Source: an uncultured Cyanobium sp.
Lineage (GTDB): Bacteria; Cyanobacteriota; Cyanobacteriia; PCC-6307; Cyanobiaceae
Assembly (NCBI GenBank): GCA_937919075.1
Contig: CALFOF010000326.1
Location: forward strand, 1 to 9,492
Reading direction: 5' to 3'
DNA: 9,492 bases
In this document: one piece after another, positions 1-6,296 of the stretch
Numbering within the stretch: position 1 is the first letter of the stretch
Layout: each line of letters starts with the position of its first letter
The notes under the pieces: model-generated
Database searches by the model: none
The model's input: only the letters and a program-made list of their open reading frames with translations
Told to the model about the DNA's origin: nothing
Position numbers and translations under genes: made by a program

Positions 1-281
1 CGCTCCCGCTCGGCGTCGTTGCGGGCGGTTTGCAGCGCCAGCACACCGGTGAGGCCACAGCCGCGCCCCGCCGCCAGCGGCCCCCAGGCCAGCAGCACGA
101 ACAGCAGCGTGGCCAGCGCCGGGGCGGTTACCAGCAGGGGCTCCAGCGCCCCGTCGCCGCCGAGGGGCCAGAGCCGCTGCAGCCGGAAGCCCAGCTCCGA
201 GAGCCACTGATAGGGAAGTTCGGCCAGGCCGATCAGCACGCCGGCCAGCAACAGGCAGAGCGAAAAGGTGAGGCGGTTCAT
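1..281 (-). CDS. Partial membrane protein, probably N-terminus of a ClC-family chloride channel/antiporter
   Basis: The minus-strand reading frame is open from an ATG at 281 to the left edge, so only the first 93 codons are visible and the C-terminus lies outside. The translation begins MNRLTFSLCLLLAG. It has a hydrophobic helix at about residues 5-22 and a second at about 50-70, followed by a Gly-rich turn (AAGRGCGLTGVLALQ, about 70-84). A Gly-rich loop after the second helix resembles the region of ClC proteins just after helix B, where a GSGI-type anion-binding motif sits, but the classic GSGIP is not clearly present and the GKxGP motif would be outside the window. The start overlaps the stop of the 53-aa gene upstream (ATGA), which suggests translational coupling. 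The membrane-protein call is firm; the ClC call is tentative and rests on a short region. Confidence 0.5.
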   Translation of the reverse strand, partial: MNRLTFSLCLLLAGVLIGLAELPYQWLSELGFRLQRLWPLGGDGALEPLLVTAPALATLLFVLLAWGPLAAGRGCGLTGVLALQTARNDAERE

Positions 282-439
282 GCCGGGGTGAGGCGGCAGT
301 AGTGGCTGGTGGTGCGCACCAGCAGCCCGAGCATCAGCGCCAAGCTGCTGCTGGCGAACGTCATCGCCCGCGTCACCGAGGTGCCATGGCCGAGCGCTGC
401 ACCGAGGCACACGTACAGAATCACCGCCAGGTTGTTCAT
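278..439 (-). CDS. Small hydrophobic protein (53 aa), function unknown
   Basis: A short minus-strand frame begins MNNLAVILYVCLG and ends CRLTPA. It has two hydrophobic stretches, about residues 3-17 and 31-41, joined by a short polar turn (GHGTSVTRAM), so it is probably a two-helix inner-membrane or thylakoid peptide. Its stop codon shares ATGA with the start of the membrane protein downstream, which is the best evidence that it is real. Codon use (GC-rich third positions) matches the neighbours. There is no clear Shine-Dalgarno sequence; GAGAG lies just before the ATG. Its start is only 29 bp from the divergent ABM-like gene. I do not recognise a family. It could be a small partner of the putative channel. 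Confidence 0.5.
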   Translation of the reverse strand: MNNLAVILYVCLGAALGHGTSVTRAMTFASSSLALMLGLLVRTTSHYCRLTPA

Positions 440-453
440 CTGCTCTCGCCTGC

Positions 454-459
454 GGAGGG
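454..459 (+). promoter_or_regulatory. Shine-Dalgarno GGAGGG deciding the start of the ABM-like gene
   Basis: GGAGGG lies 9 nt before the ATG at 469. A possible TTG start at 460 touches this motif directly and would be badly spaced, so the ATG at 469 is preferred. Confidence 0.6.
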
Positions 460-468
460 TTGCGCGGC

Positions 469-1023
469 ATGCCCCACGAGGATCCGGCCATCACCGTTGA
501 TGTGCTGCAGCGGGTGAAGCCCGGCCGCACGGAAGCCTTCGAGGCGGCCCTGAGCGAACTGGTGGGCGCCGCCCGCCGCTGTGAGGGCCATCTGGGCGTG
601 AATGTGTACCGCCCTGTGGATGAACACGATTCCAGCTACCGGATCGTGTTCAAGTTCGCGCGCCTCAGCCAGCTGCGGCGTTGGGAGGTGTCGCCGCTGC
701 GCCTGGCCCTGCTGGCGCGCCTGGCGGAGCACACCGTGGTGCCACCGCAGATCTCCGTGCTGAGCGGGCTGGAAACCTGGTTCACCTTGCCCCGGCAGCC
801 GGGGGTTCCGCCGCCGCCCCGCCACAAGATGGTGGTGATCACCACCCTCACGATCTTCCTGCTGATCAACCTGATCAGCCTGGCGCTCTCGCCGCTGGTG
901 CGGGAGCTGCACCCGCTGCTCCGCACCCTGCTGGTCACCGCTACGACGGTGACCCTGATGACCTACCTGGTGATGCCACGGATGACGCGCCTGTTCCGCC
1001 GCTGGCTCTACCCGCGCGCCTGA
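469..1023 (+). CDS. Antibiotic biosynthesis monooxygenase (ABM)-like domain protein with C-terminal membrane helices
   Basis: This is a 184-aa protein. Residues about 6-105 look like a ferredoxin-like ABM domain: an opening beta strand (ITVDVLQRVKPGR), a helix (EAFEAALSELVGAARRCEG), then GVNVYRP and YRIVFKFA strands and a closing GLETWFTLP. A Pro-rich linker (PGVPPPPRHK, 111-120) leads to two hydrophobic helices at about 121-142 and 152-169 and a basic tail (RMTRLFRRWLYPRA). This architecture matches the uncharacterised ABM-plus-membrane group (COG3224 type). ABM domains include heme-degrading enzymes, quinone-forming monooxygenases and many proteins with no known reaction, so no substrate is assigned. 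It faces the GlnT gene tail to tail, 2 bp apart, and starts 29 bp from the divergent small membrane gene. It is probably not part of the nitrilase operon. Confidence 0.75.
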   Translation: MPHEDPAITVDVLQRVKPGRTEAFEAALSELVGAARRCEGHLGVNVYRPVDEHDSSYRIVFKFARLSQLRRWEVSPLRLALLARLAEHTVVPPQISVLSGLETWFTLPRQPGVPPPPRHKMVVITTLTIFLLINLISLALSPLVRELHPLLRTLLVTATTVTLMTYLVMPRMTRLFRRWLYPRA

Positions 1024-1025
1024 GC

Positions 1026-2267
1026 TCACGCCTGCCGCCGCAGCTGTTCATAGGCCTGGCAGAACGGTTCGCCCAGCGCCTGACGCAGCACCTTGTCGGC
1101 GGCGAAGGCGTCCAGCGCCTCCTCCACGCTGCCCGGCAGTGGCCGCGCCCGGCCGATCGGCGGATCGGTGTAGGCGTTGGCGTCGTCGCGGGGGCCGGGA
1201 TCGAGGTTGCGCTCGATGCCATCGAGGCCGGCGGCCAGCACCGCCGCCGGCAGCAGGTAGGGATTGGCGGCGCCATCGGCGAGGCGCAGCTCGAGCCGCT
1301 GGTCGTCGGGGATGCGCACCATGTGGGTGCGGTTGTTGCCGCCATAGCTGATCCAGCCCGGTGACCAGGTGGAGCCGGAGGTGGTGCGGAGGCCGCCGAG
1401 CCGCTGGTAGCTCTCGGCCACCGGGTTGGTGAGCGCGCAGAGCGCCGGCGCATGCTCCAGCAACCCGCCCAGGAAGTTGTAGGCCAGCGCCGACAGGCCC
1501 AGCGGTCCGCGTGGATCGTGGAACAGGTTGTGGCCGTCGGCGTTCCAGAGCGAATGGTGCAGGTGGGCGCCATTGCCGGTGAGGGCGGCGAACGGCTTGG
1601 GCGAAAAACTCACCCGCGCGCCGTGCTGCTCGGCCATCGCCTGGGCCATCACCCGGAAGAAGGCATGGCGGTCGGCGGTGACCAGGGCATCGGCGTAGGT
1701 CCAGTTGAGCTCGAACTGGCCGTTGGCATCCTCGTGATCGGCCTGGTATGGCCCCCAGCCCAGTTCGCCCATGCCATCGAGCAGGCCGCCGATCAGCGGG
1801 TACTGCCGCATCAGTGCCAGCTGGTCGTAGCAGGGTTTGCTCTGGCTGTCGTCGCCATCGGCGATCGCGGCGCCGCCGGGCTGAAGCAGGAAGAATTCCG
1901 CCTCCACGCCGGTGCGGAAGTGGTAGCCCAGCCGCACCGCCCGCTCCAGCTGGCACTTCAGCACCCAGCGCGGCGACTGCTCCAGCGGCAGGCCGCCCAC
2001 CTGCAGGTCGGTGGCCACCCAGGCCACCTCCCGCTGCCACGGCAGCACCATCAGGCTGGAGGTGTCCGGCAGGCCCAGCACGTCAGGGTCGGCCGGGGTC
2101 ATGGCCAGCCAGGCGGCGAAGCCGGCGAAACCGGCACCGGCGGCCGCCACCTCCTGCACCGCCGCCACCGGCACGAGCTTGGCCCGTTGCACCCCGAACA
2201 GATCGGTGAACGAGAAGAGCACATGGCGGATGCCGCGATCGGTCGCGAAGCGGGCCAGGTCGATCAT
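1026..2267 (-). CDS. glnT: Type III (GlnT-type) glutamine synthetase family protein
   Basis: This 413-aa member of the glutamine synthetase superfamily is close to the usual size of GlnT/type III enzymes described from rhizobia. An N-terminal beta-grasp segment (VLFSFTDLFGVQRAKLVP, 16-33) leads into the catalytic domain. That domain has VEAEFFLL (121-128), the metal-binding HEDANGQFELN (178-188), GNGAHLHHSLW (231-241), NPVAESYQRL (281-290) and ELRLADGAANPYLL (326-339). The last motif reads AD where classic GS has PD. Family members make glutamine from glutamate, ammonia and ATP, or make gamma-glutamyl amides from other amines. It is the last gene of the four-gene minus operon, 41 bp after the hydrolase and with no clear Shine-Dalgarno. 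In a nitrilase cluster it would suit capture of released ammonia or a derived amine (inference). The ATG at 2267 is the only sensible start; the open frame further upstream overlaps the hydrolase gene and is not GS-like. Confidence 0.9.
   Translation of the reverse strand: MIDLARFATDRGIRHVLFSFTDLFGVQRAKLVPVAAVQEVAAAGAGFAGFAAWLAMTPADPDVLGLPDTSSLMVLPWQREVAWVATDLQVGGLPLEQSPRWVLKCQLERAVRLGYHFRTGVEAEFFLLQPGGAAIADGDDSQSKPCYDQLALMRQYPLIGGLLDGMGELGWGPYQADHEDANGQFELNWTYADALVTADRHAFFRVMAQAMAEQHGARVSFSPKPFAALTGNGAHLHHSLWNADGHNLFHDPRGPLGLSALAYNFLGGLLEHAPALCALTNPVAESYQRLGGLRTTSGSTWSPGWISYGGNNRTHMVRIPDDQRLELRLADGAANPYLLPAAVLAAGLDGIERNLDPGPRDDANAYTDPPIGRARPLPGSVEEALDAFAADKVLRQALGEPFCQAYEQLRRQA
1861..1868. 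repeat. HIP1 octamer GCGATCGC
   Basis: This is one of four copies of the highly iterated palindrome common in cyanobacterial genomes. It lies inside the glutamine synthetase gene. Confidence 0.7.
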
Positions 2268-2308
2268 CGAAGCGGTGGGGGTGAATGGGGTGAGGGCCAG
2301 GGCCGGCG

Positions 2309-3298
2309 TCAGTCGTCGCAGAGCCGCTCCAGGGCGCTGCGGATGAAGGCCTGTTCGGCTGGCGCGTCGCGGGGGTTGCCGGCGCGGTGGCCCAGCACCG
2401 AGTCGATCACCGCAAAGTGGGCGCCAGGAATCTGGCGGGCCTCGGCCGCGCAGTCGTCGGGCGGAAAGTAGAGATCGTGGCTGCCGGCCAGCACGGTGGT
2501 GTGCGCGCGGATGCCGCTCAACGGCGCCGGCAGGGCGTTGGCCAGCCAGGTATCGAGCATGGCGATCAGGTCGTGGGGATCGTGGCGGCGGTAGGCCGGC
2601 AGCCAGCTGCGCTCCACGGCCTCTTCCACGCTGGTGATGCCCTGCAGCAAGTGACGCCCTTGCTTGTAATAGGCCTGGCTGGCGGCCCAGCTGGCGTAGA
2701 TCAACGCGAAGCTGCGCAGACCCTGCTCGGGCCTGGCACGGAAGCGGCGCCCATCCCAGGCCGGATCGGCGGTGAGGGCCTGGCGCAGGCTCAGCAGGAA
2801 CAGGCGGTTGTGGGGGGTGGTGTGGGCCGTGCCGCAGAGGCAGAACAGCCGCTCCACCGCCGCCGGTGCCAGGGCGCCCCAGTGATAGGCCTGCTGCGCC
2901 CCCATCGACCAGCCGTAGACGAGCGCCAGCCGCTGCACCCCGAACAACGCTTCGATCAGCCGTTGCTGCGCCTGCAGGTTGTCGCTGTGGTGGATCACCC
3001 AGCCGTCTTCCGCCAGCCCCATGGCGCTGTTGCTGGGGCTGCTGGAGCGGCCGTTGCCGAACTGGCTCACCAGCACCACGCACCACCGCGCCGGGTCGAG
3101 GATCGGGCCCACCACCCATTCGATGTCTTCCGGACAGGCCCCGTAGGAACTGGGATAGAGCACCAGGTTGGAGCGCTGCGGATTGAGCGTTCCATACACC
3201 CGGTAGGAGAGCTGGGCGTCCGGCAGCGTGTGGCCGCAGTGGAAGGAGAACGGCCCCAGCGCGAAGTGGAGGTCGCCGCTGGCCGCCGGGGCGCTCAA
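2309..3298 (-). CDS. Alpha/beta-fold hydrolase, homoserine O-acetyltransferase (MetX)-like
   Basis: This 329-aa protein resembles the MetX branch of alpha/beta hydrolases. It opens with HFALGPFSFHCGHTLPDAQL and YRVYGTLNPQRSNLVLYPSSYG, the usual MetX-type beginning. The nucleophile elbow is GWSMG (Ser131), the acid is probably Asp275 in GSHDLYFPP, and the base His304 in LGHRAGNP. All three catalytic residues are therefore present. Members may transfer acyl groups to hydroxyl or amino acceptors or simply hydrolyse esters and thioesters. The TTG at 3298 is chosen because it overlaps the desaturase stop (TTGA) and precedes the conserved N-terminus; no ATG lies between it and residue 93. An in-frame extension further upstream is Arg/Pro-rich and overlaps the desaturase, so it was discarded. 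It is probably translationally coupled to the desaturase. A true methionine-pathway MetX is possible but less likely in this operon. Confidence 0.85.
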   Translation of the reverse strand: MSAPAASGDLHFALGPFSFHCGHTLPDAQLSYRVYGTLNPQRSNLVLYPSSYGACPEDIEWVVGPILDPARWCVVLVSQFGNGRSSSPSNSAMGLAEDGWVIHHSDNLQAQQRLIEALFGVQRLALVYGWSMGAQQAYHWGALAPAAVERLFCLCGTAHTTPHNRLFLLSLRQALTADPAWDGRRFRARPEQGLRSFALIYASWAASQAYYKQGRHLLQGITSVEEAVERSWLPAYRRHDPHDLIAMLDTWLANALPAPLSGIRAHTTVLAGSHDLYFPPDDCAAEARQIPGAHFAVIDSVLGHRAGNPRDAPAEQAFIRSALERLCDD

Positions 3299-4269
3299 AC
3301 CGGCAGCGGCTGGATGGCGGCTTCGGCGGGCAGCGCCAGCCGCGACGGATCGGCCAGAAAGCGGCGGTGCACCGCCAGGTAGCCCGGATCGAGATGGCGC
3401 AGCTGCGGCGCCAGCCACCGGTGGGCCGCCGGCAGGGCGTGGAAGGGCACCGAGGCGAACAGGTGGTGCTCGGCGTGGAAGGGCATGTTCCACATCAGCC
3501 AGCGCAACGGCGCCAGGGTGAGGGTGGTGCGGGTGTTGCTGAGCCCGTTGGTGCCGGTGTCGCAGCCGCCGTGCTCAGCCAGCAGCACGAAGCGCAGCAG
3601 CGGTTGCCCCAGCGCCAGTGGCAGCAGCCAGTGCCAGAGCAGAAAGCCATTGCCCCCCGGCAACGACAGCAGCAGCAGCACCCCGTACACGGCCGCCTGC
3701 TTCAGCAGGGAGCGGCGCACCGCAGGCGCCGCATCGGCGGGGATGTAGGGGTTGGCGCTGAACTCCCCGCGCAGGCCGCGCAGATGGCCGCGCAGCTTGG
3801 CGTTCCACCAGGGCAGGCCGCTGAGCTGGAGCAGGTAGGCCCCGCGGCTGGTGGGTGGGTGGTCTTCCAGTTCGGGATCAAGGCCCGGCTGGTGGGTGTA
3901 GCGGTGGTGCCACTGGTGGTAGCGGCGGTAGAAATCGGCGTTGTAGAAGCTCAGCACCCCCGCCCACCAGGCCACGGCATCGTTGACGGCGCGGCTGGCG
4001 AAGGCGGTGCGGTGGCCGCATTCGTGCATGGCGCAGAAGGCGAAGGCCAGGCCCCAGCCGCACAGCAGCAGGGCCGGCAGGCGCAGCAGCAGGCTGAGCC
4101 GCTCATCGCCCCACACCCAACCCGTTGCCACGATCAGCGCCGCATGGGAAAGGGTCTGCAGCCAGCCGGCGCGATCGGAGCGGGCGTTGAGCTGGCGCAG
4201 GTCGGCGGCGGGAATCAGGGCGCTGGCGTCGGTTGAAGGGGTCGCCGCTGGATGGTCCACAGCCGTCAT
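3295..4269 (-). CDS. Fatty acid desaturase-family membrane di-iron oxygenase
   Basis: This 324-aa integral membrane protein carries the three histidine clusters of the desaturase/hydroxylase superfamily: HECGH (82-86), HQWHH (118-122, continuing RYTH) and HAEHH (265-269). An extra His233 in LLAEHGG is often part of the metal site. Hydrophobic segments lie at about 40-80, 99-110 and 192-232, as expected for the four-helix fold with the His boxes on the cytosolic face. The enzymes use O2 and electrons from ferredoxin or a similar donor to desaturate or hydroxylate lipids, carotenoids or other hydrophobic substrates; the substrate here cannot be told from sequence. The ATG at 4269 overlaps the flavoprotein stop (ATGA), and its own stop overlaps the hydrolase TTG start. 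It therefore sits in the middle of an operon of metabolic enzymes, which argues against ordinary membrane-lipid desaturation. Confidence 0.88.
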   Translation of the reverse strand: MTAVDHPAATPSTDASALIPAADLRQLNARSDRAGWLQTLSHAALIVATGWVWGDERLSLLLRLPALLLCGWGLAFAFCAMHECGHRTAFASRAVNDAVAWWAGVLSFYNADFYRRYHQWHHRYTHQPGLDPELEDHPPTSRGAYLLQLSGLPWWNAKLRGHLRGLRGEFSANPYIPADAAPAVRRSLLKQAAVYGVLLLLSLPGGNGFLLWHWLLPLALGQPLLRFVLLAEHGGCDTGTNGLSNTRTTLTLAPLRWLMWNMPFHAEHHLFASVPFHALPAAHRWLAPQLRHLDPGYLAVHRRFLADPSRLALPAEAAIQPLPV

Positions 4270-5651
4270 GAGCCGAGCAGTGCTGTGCATTCCAGCGTTT
4301 CCGGCCGGTTGTCGCGAGGCTGCAGCTGCTGCTGGATCCGCTGGGCGAGGTGGTCGGCGTCGCTGCCGATGCCGCAGAAGCGGCCTGAGCCCCAGGTGTG
4401 CAGCCACGGCAGGCCGATGAAATAGAGCCCCTCGGCCTGGGTGATGCCCCGGTGGTGCACAGGCTCGCCGCTGCCATCGAACACTGGCACTTCCACCCAG
4501 CTGAAATCGGAGCGGTACCCCGTGCACCAGATCACAGCCGCCAGCGGCTCCTGGTGCAGATCGAGCTGGCTGAGCTTGCGGCTCGGGGCGGGGCGCCAGC
4601 AGGGTTTGTATGGGGGCTCCAGCGGCGCGTCGAGGCCGGTGGCGGCGATGTGGGCGTCGATGCTGGCGCGGATGCGGCTGTACACGGCATCGGCCGCATC
4701 CAGGTTGGCGGCCAGGTTGTCGGCGAAGCTCAGGCCGCCGGCGGTGATCCGCTCCAGCCGGCCGTGCAGCACCATGCCCTCGCTGGCCCGCTGGCGCAGG
4801 TCGATCTCGCGGCCGCCGTCGCGGCCGGTGAGGTAGTGATTGGTCTTGTTGCGGACGGCGCGGGGATCGGCATGGGCGTCGATCGGGGTGTCGTAGACCC
4901 CCATCCGCTCCAGCCACTCCACCACGTCGCGGCCGCGATAGCGCCGCGGCGAGCGGGGCGCCGACCCCACGCTGAGGTGCACGCGGCGGCCGGCCAGGAA
5001 GAGGTCTTCGGCGATCTGGCACCCCGACTGGCCGCTGCCCACCACCAGCACCGGCCCCTCCGGCAGCTGACCGGGGTGGCGGTAGTCGCGGGCATCGAGC
5101 TGCAGCAGCTTGCCGGGCAGCCGTTCGGCCATCGGGTGGCGGCGCGGGTGGTGGTAGGCGCCGATGGCGATCACCACCTGCGTGGCGTCGATCACACCGG
5201 CGCTGGTGAACAGGCGGTAGCCGTTGCCGCTGGGCACCAGCCGCTCCACGCTCACCCCCTCACGCACGGTGATGGCTGAGCGTTCGGCAAAGCGGCGCAG
5301 GTAGTCGACGATCGCGTCGCGGCCCATGAAGCCGTGGGGGTCGTCGCCGTCGTAGGGGAAGCCGGGCAGGCGGCACTGCCAGTTGGGGGTGACCAGGCAA
5401 AAGGAATCCCAGCGTTGCCGCTCCCAGGCATGGGCCACCCGGTGGCGCTCCAGCACCAGGGCCTCGATGCCCCGCTGCTGCAGACAACTCGCCACCGACA
5501 GCCCCGCCTGGCCGCCACCGATCACCACCACCGCCGCTGCGCTTGGGGTGGCAGCCGCCATATCGGCAGGAGCAGAAGCAGCGGGTGAGGTGGAGGCAGA
5601 CCCCACAGGCAGGCGGCGAAGGGGAGGGTGAAGATGGCGCGGCCAGGCCAT
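4266..5651 (-). CDS. MSMEG_0569-family flavin-dependent oxidoreductase (Nit1C cluster, NitH-like)
   Basis: This is a 461-aa flavoprotein monooxygenase-like enzyme. It has an FAD-binding Rossmann motif [12 protein letters not shown] (about 41-52) and a second, NAD(P)H-type motif VVGSGQSG (about 203-210). Further family signatures are [11 protein letters not shown] near residue 86, the substrate-loop region DARDYRHP (186-193), [11 protein letters not shown] and a C-terminal [19 protein letters not shown]. The FMO/BVMO fingerprint usually reads HS before xxYR; here it reads DA. This family is a regular member of Nit1C nitrilase clusters, though its reaction is not established. The start at 5651 is supported by GGAG six bases upstream. 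An alternative ATG at 5561 gives a compact N-terminus ([17 protein letters not shown]) without a ribosome site, and the intervening 30 residues are low-complexity. It is the first gene of the four-gene minus operon and overlaps the desaturase. Confidence 0.9.
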   Translation of the reverse strand: MAWPRHLHPPLRRLPVGSASTSPAASAPADMAAATPSAAAVVVIGGGQAGLSVASCLQQRGIEALVLERHRVAHAWERQRWDSFCLVTPNWQCRLPGFPYDGDDPHGFMGRDAIVDYLRRFAERSAITVREGVSVERLVPSGNGYRLFTSAGVIDATQVVIAIGAYHHPRRHPMAERLPGKLLQLDARDYRHPGQLPEGPVLVVGSGQSGCQIAEDLFLAGRRVHLSVGSAPRSPRRYRGRDVVEWLERMGVYDTPIDAHADPRAVRNKTNHYLTGRDGGREIDLRQRASEGMVLHGRLERITAGGLSFADNLAANLDAADAVYSRIRASIDAHIAATGLDAPLEPPYKPCWRPAPSRKLSQLDLHQEPLAAVIWCTGYRSDFSWVEVPVFDGSGEPVHHRGITQAEGLYFIGLPWLHTWGSGRFCGIGSDADHLAQRIQQQLQPRDNRPETLECTALLGS

Positions 5652-5657
5652 CACCCA

Positions 5658-5661
5658 CTCC
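5658..5661 (-). promoter_or_regulatory. Shine-Dalgarno GGAG favouring the 5651 start of the flavoprotein
   Basis: On the minus strand GGAG is followed by six bases and then ATG at 5651. The competing ATG at 5561 is preceded by a C/T-rich stretch with no ribosome-binding motif. The site overlaps a further upstream ATG (5663), which is less well placed. Confidence 0.5.
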
Positions 5662-5736
5662 ATCGTGAGGTGCTGGAAGGGGCGAGCTGGTAGCAAGCAA
5701 GACCGAATCGCAGGCCAGCACGGACCGTGGCGTTTG

Positions 5737-5750
5737 GTACCCGCTGCTAC
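5737..5750. promoter_or_regulatory. NtcA binding site, exact GTA-N8-TAC
   Basis: The sequence GTACCCGCTGCTAC is a perfect match to the core consensus of NtcA, the CRP-family activator of cyanobacterial nitrogen genes under 2-oxoglutarate control. The box is separated by 22 bp from a -10-like hexamer on the plus strand, the usual geometry of a class II NtcA-activated promoter (site centred near -41.5). The palindrome could also act on the minus operon. Synechocystis sll0783, the homologue of the first plus gene, is known to be strongly induced by nitrogen starvation, which fits. Confidence 0.75.
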
Positions 5751-5772
5751 GCAACTTCACACAGCCTTGATG

Positions 5773-5778
5773 CATGGT
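5773..5778 (+). promoter_or_regulatory. Putative -10 element CATGGT of the NtcA-dependent plus promoter
   Basis: CATGGT keeps the A at position 2, the T at 3 and the final T of TATAAT, and lies 22 bp after the NtcA box. It predicts a transcription start near 5785. That would exclude the in-frame ATG at 5770 and support translation from 5812. Confidence 0.45.
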
Positions 5779-5811
5779 CGTGGGGCTGTTTCCTTCACAG
5801 GTCGCCGGTTC

Positions 5812-6294
5812 ATGCCTGAGGTCACCCGCCCCGCCAATCAACCTGGCGATTTCCTCGTGGATTACGAGGAGAAGGTGTTCCCCGATGTGAAGGCGGAACC
5901 GGGCGAAAAGGCGCTCGTCACCTTTCACACCGTGGCGTTCGAAGGCTCGATCGGCCTGGTGAACCTGCTCCAGGCCAGCCGCCTGATCAACAAGGGCTTC
6001 GAGACCTCAATCCTGCTGTACGGCCCCGGTGTCACCCTCGGGGTGCAGCGCGGCTTCCCCAAGCTCGGTGATGCCGCCTTCGACGGTCACCTCAACTTCA
6101 ATGCCCGCCTGCAGAAGTTCATGGACCAGGGCGGCAAGGTGTACGCCTGCCGCTTTGCCCTGCAGGCCCTCTACGGCCACGGCGAAGGAGCGCTGATGGC
6201 GGGCATCACCCCGGTGAATCCGCTCGATGTGCTCGACATCGTGCTGCTGCACCGCAAGGAAGGCGCTTTCATCCTCGACACCTGGACGCTCTGA
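5812..6294 (+). CDS. MSMEG_0572/Sll0783-family nitrogen-starvation response protein (NitB-like)
   Basis: This 160-aa soluble protein is recognised by its position as first gene of a Nit1C cluster and by conserved stretches such as [19 protein letters not shown] (36-54), [16 protein letters not shown] (68-83) and [19 protein letters not shown] (108-126). The alternation of strands and helices, and Cys113 in VYACRFA, recall DsrE/DsrF-like small proteins; that fold assignment is my inference. In Synechocystis the homologue Sll0783 is strongly induced under nitrogen starvation and needed for polyhydroxybutyrate build-up, while its biochemical role is unknown. The ATG at 5812 is chosen because it lies downstream of the predicted transcription start; a weak AGG lies 11 nt upstream. 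In-frame ATGs at 5665 and 5770 fall before or within the promoter. The nitrilase gene follows after 2 bp. Confidence 0.9.
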   Translation: MPEVTRPANQPGDFLVDYEEKVFPDVKAEPGEKALVTFHTVAFEGSIGLVNLLQASRLINKGFETSILLYGPGVTLGVQRGFPKLGDAAFDGHLNFNARLQKFMDQGGKVYACRFALQALYGHGEGALMAGITPVNPLDVLDIVLLHRKEGAFILDTWTL

Positions 6295-6296
6295 CG

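Larger units (their letters stand above)
5652..5811. promoter_or_regulatory. Divergent intergenic promoter region of the nitrilase cluster
   Basis: These 160 bp lie between the divergent flavoprotein and MSMEG_0572-type genes and are the only sizeable gap in the cluster. They hold an NtcA box (5737-5750) and a plus-strand -10-like hexamer. In the minus direction I see no convincing -10 at the matching distance. If the flavoprotein begins at 5561, the region is 90 bp longer. Confidence 0.7.

Noticed and set aside
19..517. Plus-strand open frames at the left edge
   Set aside because: Low-complexity Gln/Arg/Pro-rich shadows; the minus strand gives two hydrophobic proteins joined by an ATGA overlap.
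2268..3119. In-frame N-terminal extension of the glutamine synthetase (284 residues)
   Set aside because: It is Arg/Pro/Gly-rich, overlaps the alpha/beta hydrolase in another frame and has no GS-like sequence; the GS fold begins at the ATG at 2267.
2387..3382. Long plus-strand open frame opposite the hydrolase
   Set aside because: It is antisense to a gene with a complete catalytic triad and has the His/Gln/Arg-rich bias expected of GC-rich shadow frames.
3668..3679. CAGCAG-type trinucleotide run
   Set aside because: It encodes a Leu-rich membrane helix of the desaturase on the minus strand and is explained by codon choice.
4270..5022. In-frame N-terminal extension of the desaturase
   Set aside because: It is a shadow of the flavoprotein gene in another frame; the overlapping ATGA start at 4269 is better.
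4398..5279. Long plus-strand open frame opposite the flavoprotein
   Set aside because: It is antisense to a well-conserved gene; the translation is Ala/Gly/His-rich with no motif.
5770..5772. Alternative ATG start for the MSMEG_0572-type gene
   Set aside because: It overlaps the predicted -10 region and lies upstream of the expected transcription start; the extra residues look like promoter translation.
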